From Bradyrhizobium sp. SZCCT0148 (lineage in GTDB: Bacteria; Pseudomonadota; Alphaproteobacteria; Rhizobiales; Xanthobacteraceae), in assembly GCF_018129985.1 (NCBI RefSeq), contig NZ_JAFCKT010000008.1:186001-250000 (forward strand): a DNA stretch of 64,000 nt. The letters run 5' to 3'. Made by a program: the position numbers and the translations under genes. Shown piece by piece: positions 16,413-24,605 of this stretch. Position 1 is the first letter of the stretch. Each line of letters begins with the position of its first letter. The notes beneath the pieces are model-generated. The model saw only the letters and a list, made by a program, of their open reading frames with translations, searched no databases and had not been told where the DNA came from.

Positions 16413-18038
16413 TTACCGCGCATCCTCCAATATCATGTCGGAGGCCTTTTCGGCGATCATGATGATCGGCGCGTTGGTGTTCCCCGAGACGAGGTCCGGC
16501 ATGACCGAGCCGTCGACGACGCGAAGGCCGTCGAGCCCCCTCACCTTCAGCCGCTGGTCGACCACCGCAAGCGCATCATTGCCCATACGACAGGTCGAGG
16601 TCGGATGGTAGATGGTGCTGCCGCGCTCGCGGCAATAATCCAGCAGCTCGGCGTCCGTGGATACCTTCGCGCCGGGATCGTATTCATTGACCACGAACGG
16701 CTTCAGCGCCGGCGCATTCAATATCGTGCGCAGGATCTTCAGGCCCTCGACGTTGGTGGTGCGGTCGGTCTCGGTCGACATGTAGTTGATGCGGATCTCC
16801 GGCGGCACGGTCGGATCGGCACTCCGGATGCGCAAGGTCCCGCGGCTTTCAGGACGGAGCTGGCACACGGAAGCCGTGAAGCCCGAGAAATCATGCAGCT
16901 TCTCGCCCATCTTGTCGGTCGAGAACGGCAGGAAGTGCACCTGGATATCGGGCGAGGCCAACCGCGGGCTGGTCTTGAAGAACGCGCCCGCGGTGCCGGC
17001 TGCGATCGTCAGCCAACCTTTCCGGAACAGCGCATAACGCGCGCCGGCCATAGTGCGCCGGAGCGGATGATTGACGGTGTCATTCAGCGTGATCTTCTGC
17101 GAGCAGCGCATCACGATGCGGACCTGCATGTGATCCTGGAGGTCGTGACCGACGCCCGGCGCGTCGAGCACGACGTCGATGCCATGGTTGCGCAAGAGGT
17201 CGCCCGGGCCGACGCCGGAGAGCTGCAGCAGCTGCGGCGAATTATAGGCGCCGCTCGACAGCACGATCTCCCTGCGCGCGCGGGCACGGCGGATTTGCGC
17301 GCCTTGCCGATATTCGACGCCGACGGCGCGGCGTCCCTCGAACAGCACGCGCTGGCCGAGCGCTGAGGTTTCGACCTTGAGATTGCCGCGCATCTTCGCC
17401 GGCCCGAGATAGGCCACCGAGGTCGAGGCCCGACGGCCGTTGCGTGTCGTGGTCTGGAACAGGCCGACGCCTTCCTGGGTAGCGCCGTTGAAGTCCGGAT
17501 TGTAGGGCAGACCGGTCTCGACTGCGGCGTCGATGAAGGCCTTCGACAAGGGATCGGTCACGACCATGTTCGAAACCGGCAACGGACCGCCGCTGCCATG
17601 ATATTGGTCGGCGCCGCGCGACTGGTTCTCGGCCTTCTTGAAATAGGGCAGCACGTCGTCATAGCCCCAGCCTGTGTTGCCCAGCTGGCGCCAGCGATCA
17701 TAGTCCTCGTGCTGGCCACGGACATAGAGCAGGCCGTTGATCGAGCTCGAGCCGCCCAGCGTCTTGCCGCGCGGCTGAAACACCTGGCGCCCCTTCAGCT
17801 CGGGCTCGGGCTCGGTCTGGTACATCCAGTTGACGGACTTCTCCTTGAACAGCTTGCCGTAGCCGAGCGGCACGTGGATCCAGATGTTGGAATCCTTCGG
17901 GCCGGCCTCGAGCAGCAGCACGCTGTGCTTGCCGTTCGCCGAGAGCCTGTTGGCGAGCACGCAGCCGGCGGAGCCGGCGCCGACGATGATGTAGTCGAAT
18001 TCGGGATCGGACGGCGTGAGAGTGGAAGTTGCGTTCAT
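16413..18038 (-). CDS. GMC-family FAD oxidoreductase (choline-dehydrogenase-like)
   Basis: A 541-residue flavoprotein. The ATG at 18038 (MNATSTLTPSDPEFDYIIVGAGSAGCVLA) is preferred over 18164, which only adds a basic tail. The Rossmann FAD-binding motif is at residues about 16-30; GKTLGGSSSINGLLYVRG is the GMC signature 1, SSGAYNSPQLLQLSG signature 2, and YHPTSTCRMG with the later VSGNTNAPIIMIAE carry the catalytic His region and C-terminal FAD contacts. It should oxidise an alcohol, as choline, glucose-methanol or polyethylene-glycol dehydrogenases do, but the substrate is not indicated. The TetR gene immediately upstream (52 bases) may be in the same transcript. Confidence 0.92.
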   Translation of the reverse strand: MNATSTLTPSDPEFDYIIVGAGSAGCVLANRLSANGKHSVLLLEAGPKDSNIWIHVPLGYGKLFKEKSVNWMYQTEPEPELKGRQVFQPRGKTLGGSSSINGLLYVRGQHEDYDRWRQLGNTGWGYDDVLPYFKKAENQSRGADQYHGSGGPLPVSNMVVTDPLSKAFIDAAVETGLPYNPDFNGATQEGVGLFQTTTRNGRRASTSVAYLGPAKMRGNLKVETSALGQRVLFEGRRAVGVEYRQGAQIRRARARREIVLSSGAYNSPQLLQLSGVGPGDLLRNHGIDVVLDAPGVGHDLQDHMQVRIVMRCSQKITLNDTVNHPLRRTMAGARYALFRKGWLTIAAGTAGAFFKTSPRLASPDIQVHFLPFSTDKMGEKLHDFSGFTASVCQLRPESRGTLRIRSADPTVPPEIRINYMSTETDRTTNVEGLKILRTILNAPALKPFVVNEYDPGAKVSTDAELLDYCRERGSTIYHPTSTCRMGNDALAVVDQRLKVRGLDGLRVVDGSVMPDLVSGNTNAPIIMIAEKASDMILEDAR

Positions 18039-18090
18039 GCGCTGCTGTTCTTCTTGTGGGTGTGGGCGTTTCCGCTCCGTCACTAGCACG

Positions 18091-18681
18091 TCATGGCTTG
18101 ACGCGCAGCGCCTCGACCAGCGACTTGAACGCACGGGCATATTCCACGCCGGCCCTTGCGACATCGGCGCGTCCGGCGCAGGCGACCGCGGCCTCCGTCA
18201 CTGCGCCGAGCAGCAGGCGGGCGAGCGGTTCGACCGGCTGCTTTGCGATGAGGCCAGCCTCCATCGCCACCGAAAGCGCGCGCGGCAGCTTGCCGCCGAA
18301 ATGCTGCGCGTCGATCTCGCGCCAGCGCTCCCAGCCGAGCACGGCCGGGCCGTCGCGCAGGATGATCTGGCCGGTCGGGCCCTTCGCGGTCGCAGCGAAA
18401 TAATGCTGCGTGCCAGCAACCATCGCCGCGAGCACATCCTTCTCGGTGCGAGCCGCGCCGTCGATCTCGACGACGAGGTCGCGCGAGACCTGGTCGAACA
18501 CCGCAGCGAACACCGCCTCCTTCGTCTTGAAGTGATGATAGACCGCGCCCTTGGCGATACGGGCTGCTTCCGCGATCTCGTCCATGGTGGTGGCCGCAAA
18601 GCCCTGCGTCCCGAACAGCCGACGGGCCGCCGTAAGGATCGCCTCCGATGTCGCTGCGCGCCGCTCCGCCTGTTTCGCCAT
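18091..18681 (-). CDS. TetR-family transcriptional repressor
   Basis: A 196-residue protein. The N-terminal helix-turn-helix (residues about 10-55: AILTAARRLFGTQGFAATTMDEIAEAARIAKGAVYHHFKTKEAVF) is typical TetR/AcrR; the C-terminal ligand-binding domain is divergent. A 16-bp inverted repeat lies 46 bases upstream of its start, between it and the divergent SnoaL-like gene, and is its probable operator, so it likely represses itself and that gene. The same transcript may reach the GMC oxidoreductase downstream. Confidence 0.92.
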   Translation of the reverse strand: MAKQAERRAATSEAILTAARRLFGTQGFAATTMDEIAEAARIAKGAVYHHFKTKEAVFAAVFDQVSRDLVVEIDGAARTEKDVLAAMVAGTQHYFAATAKGPTGQIILRDGPAVLGWERWREIDAQHFGGKLPRALSVAMEAGLIAKQPVEPLARLLLGAVTEAAVACAGRADVARAGVEYARAFKSLVEALRVKP

Positions 18682-18726
18682 GAGTCTCGTCTAGTCCAAT
18701 CGCGCAGAGGGCGCCAGTTGACTTTT

Positions 18727-18760
18727 CGACTGACGGTCGGTAGTTACCGACCATCAGTCG
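18727..18760. promoter_or_regulatory. TetR-type operator palindrome
   Basis: CGACTGACGGTCGGTA and TACCGACCATCAGTCG form a 16-bp inverted repeat with a 2-base centre and a single mismatch. It sits in the divergent promoter region between the TetR gene (start 18681) and the SnoaL-like gene (start 18781), the usual position for a TetR-family binding site. Confidence 0.85.
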
Positions 18761-18780
18761 GTTTTATCATGAGGTGCGCC

Positions 18781-19146
18781 ATGCCGAGCCGTCAGGCCGT
18801 CGAAGCTTTTGCCAAGCAATTGGAAACCGGAGATTTCGTCGGCGCGATCGAACAATTCTATACACCCGATGCCGAGACCTACGAGAACAACGCAGACCCG
18901 ACGGTCGGTCGGGAGAAGCTGGTGGCGAAGGAGCGCGGCGTGCTGGCGGCCTTCAAAGAGGTCAGGGCTGTCCGGATCGGACCGAGCCTGATCGAGGGCG
19001 ACCATGTTGCGACCCGCTGGACCTTCAGTTTCACGAACGCGGAAGGAATGACGCGGACGCTCGACGAGATCGCGTGGCAGACCTGGCGGGGCGACAAGCT
19101 GGTCGAGGAGCGTTTCTATTACGACCCGAAGCAGTTGGGGCGCTGA
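18781..19146 (+). CDS. SnoaL/NTF2-like protein
   Basis: A 121-residue single-domain protein: MPSRQAVEAFAKQLETGDFVGAI, FYTPDAETYENN, VGREKLVAKERGVLAAFKEV, HVATRWTFSF and LDEIAWQTWRGDKLVEERFYYDP follow the alpha+beta cone pattern of SnoaL-like/NTF2-like folds. The start at 18781 uses the GAGGTG just upstream; an ATG at 18769 is possible. Such proteins are cyclases, isomerases or unknown. Its promoter region contains the TetR operator, so expression is probably induced by the TetR ligand. Confidence 0.8.
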   Translation: MPSRQAVEAFAKQLETGDFVGAIEQFYTPDAETYENNADPTVGREKLVAKERGVLAAFKEVRAVRIGPSLIEGDHVATRWTFSFTNAEGMTRTLDEIAWQTWRGDKLVEERFYYDPKQLGR

Positions 19147-19443
19147 AGCGTCCCCCCGACTTCCATGTCGTCCCCCGGCTCAACCGGGCGATCAAGGCCG
19201 CCGGCAATGGAATCGATGGGATACGACGTCCAGGATGCTCCGCTTTCGCCGGGCAAGACGGCGCCCAGCCGCAACATTCCTCAGCCATCCCGCATTTGTA
19301 TCGATTTGTTATCGATACTTGCTCACGGACACGCAGAAGTGGTCAGCGCGAACGCCGCAGCGGGGGATAATTCATAGTTCGTCAAAGGTTTGCAGCGAAA
19401 TCTTCCGACCGGGCCGGACCACGCCCATGCTGCAGGCTATGAA
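19147..19443. other. Non-coding region before GGDEF-EAL gene
   Basis: About 300 bases between the SnoaL-like stop and the ATG at 19444. The last third is less GC-rich (TGTATCGATTTGTTATCGAT near 19295-19314) and probably holds the promoter. A TTG at 19390 is an alternative start for the next gene. No other gene seen. Confidence 0.5.
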
Positions 19444-21413
19444 ATGCGGACTCAAACGACCAACTATGTCGCACGGCTGTTCGCCGGCGATTTGTCGGCC
19501 TTTGGCGGTCCCGCAACCGACGAAGCCGTAGCCGGCCATATCCGGGCCGAACAGATGTCGCTGGTGCTCGGCTATTCGGTCGGCATCATGCTCGCCAATG
19601 CCTGCAACGCCATCGTCCTTGCCATCGCGCTTTGGCAGTCGCCGGACAGGATATTTGCGTTGATCTGGGCAAGCGCTGTCGCAAGCGGCGCGATCATGTT
19701 CGGTCTGCAGTCCCGCGCCGCGCGCCGCATCACCAAGCCGCAATTCGTCTCGCGTCGTGCCATGCACCGGCTGGTGCGCAACGCTTTCGTCCTTGGCTCC
19801 GCCTGGGGCATCGTTCCGGCCGCGTTCTTCGCTGATGCTTCGACCGGCGGCCAGCTCGTGATTAGCTGCCTATGCTCGGGCATGCTGGCCGGCGGTGCCC
19901 TCGCCTTCGCCACCATCCCGATCGCGGCCATCGCTTTCACCACGCCGATCTTCCTCGGCATTGCCATCTGCCTCGGCCGGAACGGCGATCTGGCCTTCCT
20001 CCTGATCGCCTTCCTCGTCGTGGTCTATGGCAGCGTGCTGCTGCGCGGCGTGTTCGTCAATTCGATCGCGTTCGCACGGCGCGTGACGCGGCAGATCGAA
20101 GCGGAGCGTACGGTGCGGCAGGACACGCTTACCCATCTGCCCAACCGTGTCGCCTTCAACGAGACACTCGAAGCCGCGCTGAAGCGATTGGCGCTGGCCG
20201 GCGAGGAATTTGCGGTGCTCCTGCTCGATCTCGACCGCTTCAAGGAGGTCAACGACAAGTTCGGCCATCCCGCCGGAGACGAATTCCTGGTCGAAGTTGC
20301 AAACCGCCTGCGACGATGCACCCGCGCTGCCGAACACGTCGCGCGCATCGGCGGCGACGAGTTTGCGCTGGTGATGGCCAACCTGGCGCGTCCCGAGGAT
20401 GCACTCGATCTCGCCGAACGCTTCGTCGCGGCTTTCAATGAACCGTTCCACATCGAGGGCCACCAGATCGTCGGAGCGACCAGCGTCGGCATCGTGCTGG
20501 CGCCGCGCGACGGCACCACGCCACTCGACGTCATGAAGAATGTCGATGCCGCCCTCTACCGCGCCAAGAAGGCGGGTCCCGGCACGATCCGCTTCTTCGA
20601 GGAAGCCGACGACCGGGTGTCACGCGATCGCAAGGCGCTCCAATCCGACCTCGCCGGTGCAATCGCGCGAGACGAGCTGTTTCTCGTGTTCCAGCCGTTC
20701 CTTGACCTCAACGAAAACCGGATCACCGGGTTCGAGGCGCTGCTGCGCTGGCGACATCCCGAGCGCGGGCTGATACCGCCGAGCGAGTTCATCCCGATTG
20801 CGGAAGAGACCGGGCTGATCCACGAGATCGGCGAATGGGTCGTTCGCCGCGCCTGCGCGACGGTGGCCGAGTGGCCGAGTGGCCGGACGACATCAGAGTC
20901 GCCGTGAACTTCTCTGCCGCGCAGTTTCACAATTCCGGCATCCTCCAGATCATCGTGCAGGCGCTCGCGGCGGCGAAGATCGCGCCGCACCGGCTGGAAA
21001 TCGAGATCACGGAATCGATGCTGCTGTCGAAATACGGCTCGGCCGAGACGGTCCTGAACGCGCTGCTGCAGCTCGGCGTCACCGTGGCGCTGGATGATTT
21101 CGGGACTGGGTTCTCGTCGCTGACCTATCTGCGCAAGCTGCCGTTCGACCGAATCAAGATCGACCGATCCTTCATCCAGGACATGCTGGTGCAACCGGAT
21201 TGTGCCGCCATCGTCAAATCGGTGATCTCGCTCGCGCGCGACCTGCGTATCGCCGTCGTCGCCGAAGGCGTCGAGACCGCCGACCAGCTCGACCATCTCA
21301 GGCAGATCAGTTGCGACGAGGTGCAGGGCTATTTGATCAGCCGGCCGGTGTCCGCGGATCGTGTGCCGGGGCTGCTGGACACGACGAAGCTTCGCGCGAC
21401 GTTTGCGGCGTAG
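19444..21413 (+). pseudogene. GGDEF-EAL cyclic-di-GMP protein, frameshifted
   Basis: The first frame (19444-20907) encodes a membrane N-terminus with about six hydrophobic segments, a GGDEF domain (LTHLPNRVAFNE, LLDLDRFKEVND, GHPAGDEFL, RIGGDEFALV) and the start of an EAL domain (GFEALLRWRHPERGLIPPSEFIPIAEETGL). It then runs into a stop after TVAEWPSGRTTSESP. The rest of the EAL domain continues in another frame to 21413 (AVNFSAAQFHNSG, EIEITESMLL, LDDFGTGFSSL, KIDRSFIQDM, AEGVET). The break lies in a tandem repeat with unit TGGCCGAG at 20864-20885; deleting one 8-base copy gives an uninterrupted EAL protein of about 650 residues. Without the slip both catalytic domains look intact. Read as is, the cell makes a GGDEF protein with a truncated EAL domain. 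Confidence 0.85.
20864..20885 (+). repeat. 8-bp tandem duplication causing frameshift
   Basis: TGGCCGAG occurs as TGGCCGAG-TGGCCGAG-TGGCCG, i.e. 2.75 copies. One copy fewer would read VAEWPDDIRVAVNFS in one frame. The duplication therefore directly accounts for the frameshift in the EAL domain. Confidence 0.88.
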
Positions 21414-21433
21414 GGCACGAAAGCCCCCGCGGC

Positions 21434-21515
21434 GTCATGGCCGGGGTTGTCACGGCCATTCCTAGCTCCGAGCGCGAAGAACGGGGACGCCCGGGACAAG
21501 CCCGGGCGAAACGAC
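21434..21515. repeat. Palindromic intergenic repeat pair
   Basis: GTCATGGCCGGGGTTGTCACGGCCATTC (21434-21461) and GGACGCCCGGGACAAGCCCGGGCGAAACGAC (21485-21515) are two imperfect palindromes. A related pair is found at 24484-24567, so this is a repeat within the window. From memory, such pairs are common between Bradyrhizobium genes. It may also end transcription between the convergent GGDEF-EAL and vanB genes. Confidence 0.65.
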
Positions 21516-21525
21516 CTCCCTGGCG

Positions 21526-22506
21526 TTAAACCGCATCCGCCCGCAGCAAGGTATCCACGGTGATCGTCCCCCGCGCGCGGGAGACGCAGGCGCAGATCTT
21601 CTGGTTGCTCTCTTTCTGATGATCGCTGAAGAAGACGTCGCGATGATCAATCTCGCCGTCGACCTCGACCACGTCGATGGCGCAGAGACCGCATTCGCCG
21701 CGCTTGCAATCGTACATGACGTCATGACCGCTGGCGTTGAGCACATCCAGCATGGAGCGCTCCCGCGGGATTTCGAGTTCGACATTCGAGCCCATCAGGC
21801 GCACGCGAAACGGCTCGGTCGGCAGCGAGCCGCTGGAGCCGAAAGTCTCGTAGCGGAGATCGGGTAGCGGATGGCCCGCACCGATCCAGGCGTGACGTGC
21901 GGCATCGAGCATGCGCATCGGACCGCAGAACAGAGCCAGCGTGCCTTGCGGCAATGACGCGAACAGCGTGTCGAGATCGAGCCGCCGACCTTCATCGCTG
22001 GCATGAACAACCAGGCGATCGCCGAGCATTCCAGCGAGATCATCGAGATAGGCGGCCTCGGCGCGAGAGCGCATCGCATAGTGCAGCGTGACATCCACCC
22101 CGCGCCGCGCCAGCGCCTGCGCGGCGCCGAGGATCGGTGTGATGCCGATACCGCCGGCGATCAGACAATAGCGTTCGCGGGACCAGTCCACCGCGAGCAT
22201 CGAGGCCGGCTGCGTGATGTCGAGCCGCGCACCGGGCGCAAGCTGCCACATGTAGCGCGAGCCGCCGCGGGAATCATCGGCGCGACGCACCGCGATCCTG
22301 AACCCGTGCGATGAGGCCTCGCCGACCAGCGAATAGGACCGCGTCTCCGGCAGACCGTCGATGGTCACGCTGACATTGATGTGGCTGCCGACCGGATAGG
22401 CGGTGGCGTCGAACTGATCGGGCCGGATCAGGAATTCGCGGATGCCGGGAGCAAGATCGCGCGTCGAGACGAGCGTCGCCGGAGTCCAGGATTCGATGAA
22501 GCGCAT
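21526..22506 (-). CDS. vanB: VanB-type oxidoreductase (FMN/NAD/2Fe-2S reductase)
   Basis: A 326-residue reductase of the phthalate-dioxygenase-reductase/VanB class. Order of domains: flavin-binding barrel (residues about 1-105, RSYSLVGEAS), NAD-binding (about 110-225, LIAGGIGITPILGAAQALA, FCGPMRMLDA) and a C-terminal plant-type ferredoxin with the cluster ligands in YDCKRGECGLCAIDV and a later CACVSRARG. It passes electrons from NADH to a Rieske oxygenase, here almost certainly the vanA-like product. It is last in the operon vanA-gntR-vanB, 10 bases after the gntR stop. Confidence 0.9.
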   Translation of the reverse strand: MRFIESWTPATLVSTRDLAPGIREFLIRPDQFDATAYPVGSHINVSVTIDGLPETRSYSLVGEASSHGFRIAVRRADDSRGGSRYMWQLAPGARLDITQPASMLAVDWSRERYCLIAGGIGITPILGAAQALARRGVDVTLHYAMRSRAEAAYLDDLAGMLGDRLVVHASDEGRRLDLDTLFASLPQGTLALFCGPMRMLDAARHAWIGAGHPLPDLRYETFGSSGSLPTEPFRVRLMGSNVELEIPRERSMLDVLNASGHDVMYDCKRGECGLCAIDVVEVDGEIDHRDVFFSDHQKESNQKICACVSRARGTITVDTLLRADAV

Positions 22507-22516
22507 GGGACTGCCC

Positions 22517-23269
22517 TCAGTCGGTTGCGGTCTTGATCAGCGCCAGCGCTGGCAAGAGATCGAGATGGGTGCGGTTGCGCAGCGCAAGGCGCAGGTTGCG
22601 CACCGCCAGCCGCGCGTGCTCGCGCATGACGGCTTCGGCGCGCGCGCCTTCACGATTCTCGATCGCATCGATCACGACGCGATGATGATCCTGGGCGATG
22701 ATCAGGATCTGCTGCGCCTCGGGGAGTGCCGATTGCGCCATCACGAAGCCGCTCGGCGAAGCGAACGGGAGCGCGGACGCGCGGTCGATCTGGCGGACCA
22801 GGGGTGGGCTGCGCGACAGTTCCGTGAGCAGGGCATGGAAGCGCGCGTTCAGCGTGACATAGGACGAGAAGGCCTCGATCGAGATCGGCACCTGGCCGAG
22901 CAATTCGTCGATCGCCGCAAGGCACTCCTTCAGCGGCTCCAGCTCGCGCGCGGAGACGCCGCGCTCGGCCGCAAAGCGCGCCGCAAGCCCTTCGAGCGTG
23001 CCGCGCAGCTCGATGGAATCGGAGATGTCGCGCTCCGAGAACGCCTTCACCATGAAGCCGCCGGAGGGGATCGCTTCCAGCAGGCCCTCCTCTTCCAGCC
23101 GCACCAGCGCCATGCGCACAGGGGTGCGCGAGGCGCCGGTGGTCTCCACCGCCTGGAGCTCGGAGATGCGCTCGCCCGCACGCAGGGCGCCGGACAGGAT
23201 CTGGTCGCGCAGCGCAAGCTGCGCCTTCACGGTCTGCGAGACGGAGCGGTCGACCTCACGTTCGGCCAT
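22517..23269 (-). CDS. GntR/FCD-family regulator of the vanA-vanB operon
   Basis: A 250-residue regulator with a GntR winged helix-turn-helix (residues about 15-75: LRDQILSGALRAGERISELQAVE, SRTPVRMALVRLEEEGLLEAIPSGGFMV) and an FCD ligand-binding domain (SDSIELRGTLEGLAARFAAERG, LNARFHALLTELSRSP, DHHRVVIDAIENREGARAEAVMREH). It lies between vanA (3-base gap) and vanB (10-base gap), so it is co-transcribed and likely controls the operon by feedback, as VanR does in other alphaproteobacteria. The palindromic site upstream of vanA is its probable target. Confidence 0.9.
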   Translation of the reverse strand: MAEREVDRSVSQTVKAQLALRDQILSGALRAGERISELQAVETTGASRTPVRMALVRLEEEGLLEAIPSGGFMVKAFSERDISDSIELRGTLEGLAARFAAERGVSARELEPLKECLAAIDELLGQVPISIEAFSSYVTLNARFHALLTELSRSPPLVRQIDRASALPFASPSGFVMAQSALPEAQQILIIAQDHHRVVIDAIENREGARAEAVMREHARLAVRNLRLALRNRTHLDLLPALALIKTATD

Positions 23270-23272
23270 GAT

Positions 23273-24322
23273 CTACTCCGCCGCCTGAAGGCGCTGCGGC
23301 GCGGTTTCCTTCGCCACCATCCTGTCGATCAGCTTGCGCGACCACATCGCACCTGCGTCGATATTGAGGTTGTAGAAGATGCGATCCGGGTTTTCGTCCA
23401 TGGCGCGCTGCTGCGCTTCCAGGATCAGTTCGTCCTCGCGGAAGATGCCGGAGACGCCTTCGCGGATCTCGGAGGTGATGCGCTGCTCGCCGAGCTGGTA
23501 GTTGCGCACAAAGGCCCAGAAATAATGGCAGGTCGTCTCGGTCTCGGGCGTGATGGTGTTGAGCACGAAGCCGTTGACGCCCTGCGAGCGGTCGCCTTCC
23601 GGCGCGCCGGTGCCCGTCGGCGCCACGCCGACGTCGATTGCGATTGTGCACGGGGCTTCGAACCGAATGATCTGCCAGCGATCGACGGGGCCGGTCTTGC
23701 CGAGTTGCTTGGCCCAGAACGGCGGCGGCTCGATGTTCCGCATCCAGCGTGTCACCGTCACCGTCTTCTCGCCATGGGTGACGTCGAACGGCGCCTCCGC
23801 AACTGCCTCATTGCCGATGGAGGAGCCGTGCACGAAGGTCTCGTGGGTGAGGTCCATGAGATTGTCGAGCACGAGCCGGTAGTCGCATTTGACGTGGATG
23901 GTCTTGCCGTCGCCGGCCCAGGCCGGATCGTGATTCCAGTGCAGGTCGGGAACGAGCGCGGGATCGGCCAACGCGGGATCGCCCATCCAGAGCCAGATGT
24001 AGCGGTGGCGCTCGACCACCGGATACGAACGCACGCAAGCCGATGGATTGATGGTCTCCTGCGAGGGCATGAAGGTGCAGCGTCCCTGCGCGTTGTATTT
24101 GAGGCCGTGATAGCCGCAGACCACGGTGTCGCCCTCAAGCCGGCCCTTCGACAGCGGCACCAAACGGTGCCAGCAGGCGTCCTCCAGCGCGGCGACCGAG
24201 CCGTCGGCCTTGCGGTACATCACGACATGCTTGCCGCAGATCGTGCGCGGCAGCAGCGCAGCTTTCACGTCCACGTCCCAAGCCGCGGCGTACCAGGCGT
24301 TCATGGGGAAGGGCTTTGTCAT
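23273..24322 (-). CDS. vanA: VanA-like Rieske aromatic-ring oxygenase/O-demethylase
   Basis: A 349-residue oxygenase. The Rieske cluster motif is CWH followed by 17 residues and CGYH (ACWHRLVPLSKGRLEGDTVVCGYHGL, residues about 49-74 in pieces). The mononuclear-iron region DNLMDLTHETFVHGSSIGNEA carries the conserved Asp, His and His. Overall similarity is to vanillate O-demethylase subunit A and its close relatives; the exact methoxy-aromatic substrate is inferred. The start at 24322 (MTKPFPMNAWYAAAWDVD) is preferred over 24394, which reads through the operator. First gene of the operon. Confidence 0.88.
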   Translation of the reverse strand: MTKPFPMNAWYAAAWDVDVKAALLPRTICGKHVVMYRKADGSVAALEDACWHRLVPLSKGRLEGDTVVCGYHGLKYNAQGRCTFMPSQETINPSACVRSYPVVERHRYIWLWMGDPALADPALVPDLHWNHDPAWAGDGKTIHVKCDYRLVLDNLMDLTHETFVHGSSIGNEAVAEAPFDVTHGEKTVTVTRWMRNIEPPPFWAKQLGKTGPVDRWQIIRFEAPCTIAIDVGVAPTGTGAPEGDRSQGVNGFVLNTITPETETTCHYFWAFVRNYQLGEQRITSEIREGVSGIFREDELILEAQQRAMDENPDRIFYNLNIDAGAMWSRKLIDRMVAKETAPQRLQAAE

Positions 24323-24353
24323 TGGTCTCACTCCCACGGATTCTGTATGCGTT

Positions 24354-24364
24354 ATGTATACAAT
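24354..24364. promoter_or_regulatory. Probable GntR-family operator upstream of vanA
   Basis: On the minus strand this reads ATTGTATACAT, a near-palindrome of the ATTG-NNNN-CAAT type; from memory the Caulobacter vanAB operator is ATTGGATCCAAT. It lies 32 bases upstream of the vanA start. A second GTATAC core occurs at 24431-24436. Confidence 0.55.
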
Positions 24365-24483
24365 AGCTGCTGAAAGGGCCCCGCTCAACGGCAAAAATGC
24401 CTTATCAAATTACCTTCCGTGGTAGATCGGGTATACAGTTTCACGCAAACTACGCCGGAGGTTTGCGCTAGCGCTCAACAGCG

Positions 24484-24567
24484 GGATGGCCGGGTTTATC
24501 CCGGCCATCCACGCATTGCCACGCGGTGGAAACAACGTGGATGCCCGGGGAGCCCGACCATGACGAC
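24484..24567. repeat. Palindromic intergenic repeat pair
   Basis: GGATGGCCGGGTTTATCCCGGCCATCCACG (24484-24513) and CGTGGATGCCCGGGGAGCCCGACCATGACGAC (24536-24567) match the pair at 21434-21515 in word content and order. Each half can form a hairpin. It lies between vanA's upstream region and the end of pgm. Confidence 0.7.
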
Positions 24568-24605
24568 CTGCCTGAACGGTGGGATTATGCTCTGTCCTAG
24601 GGCAA

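Noticed and set aside
22442..24373. A 643-codon plus-strand frame opposite the van operon
   Set aside because: It lies wholly antisense to three well-supported genes and its translation is Arg/His-rich without any family motif.
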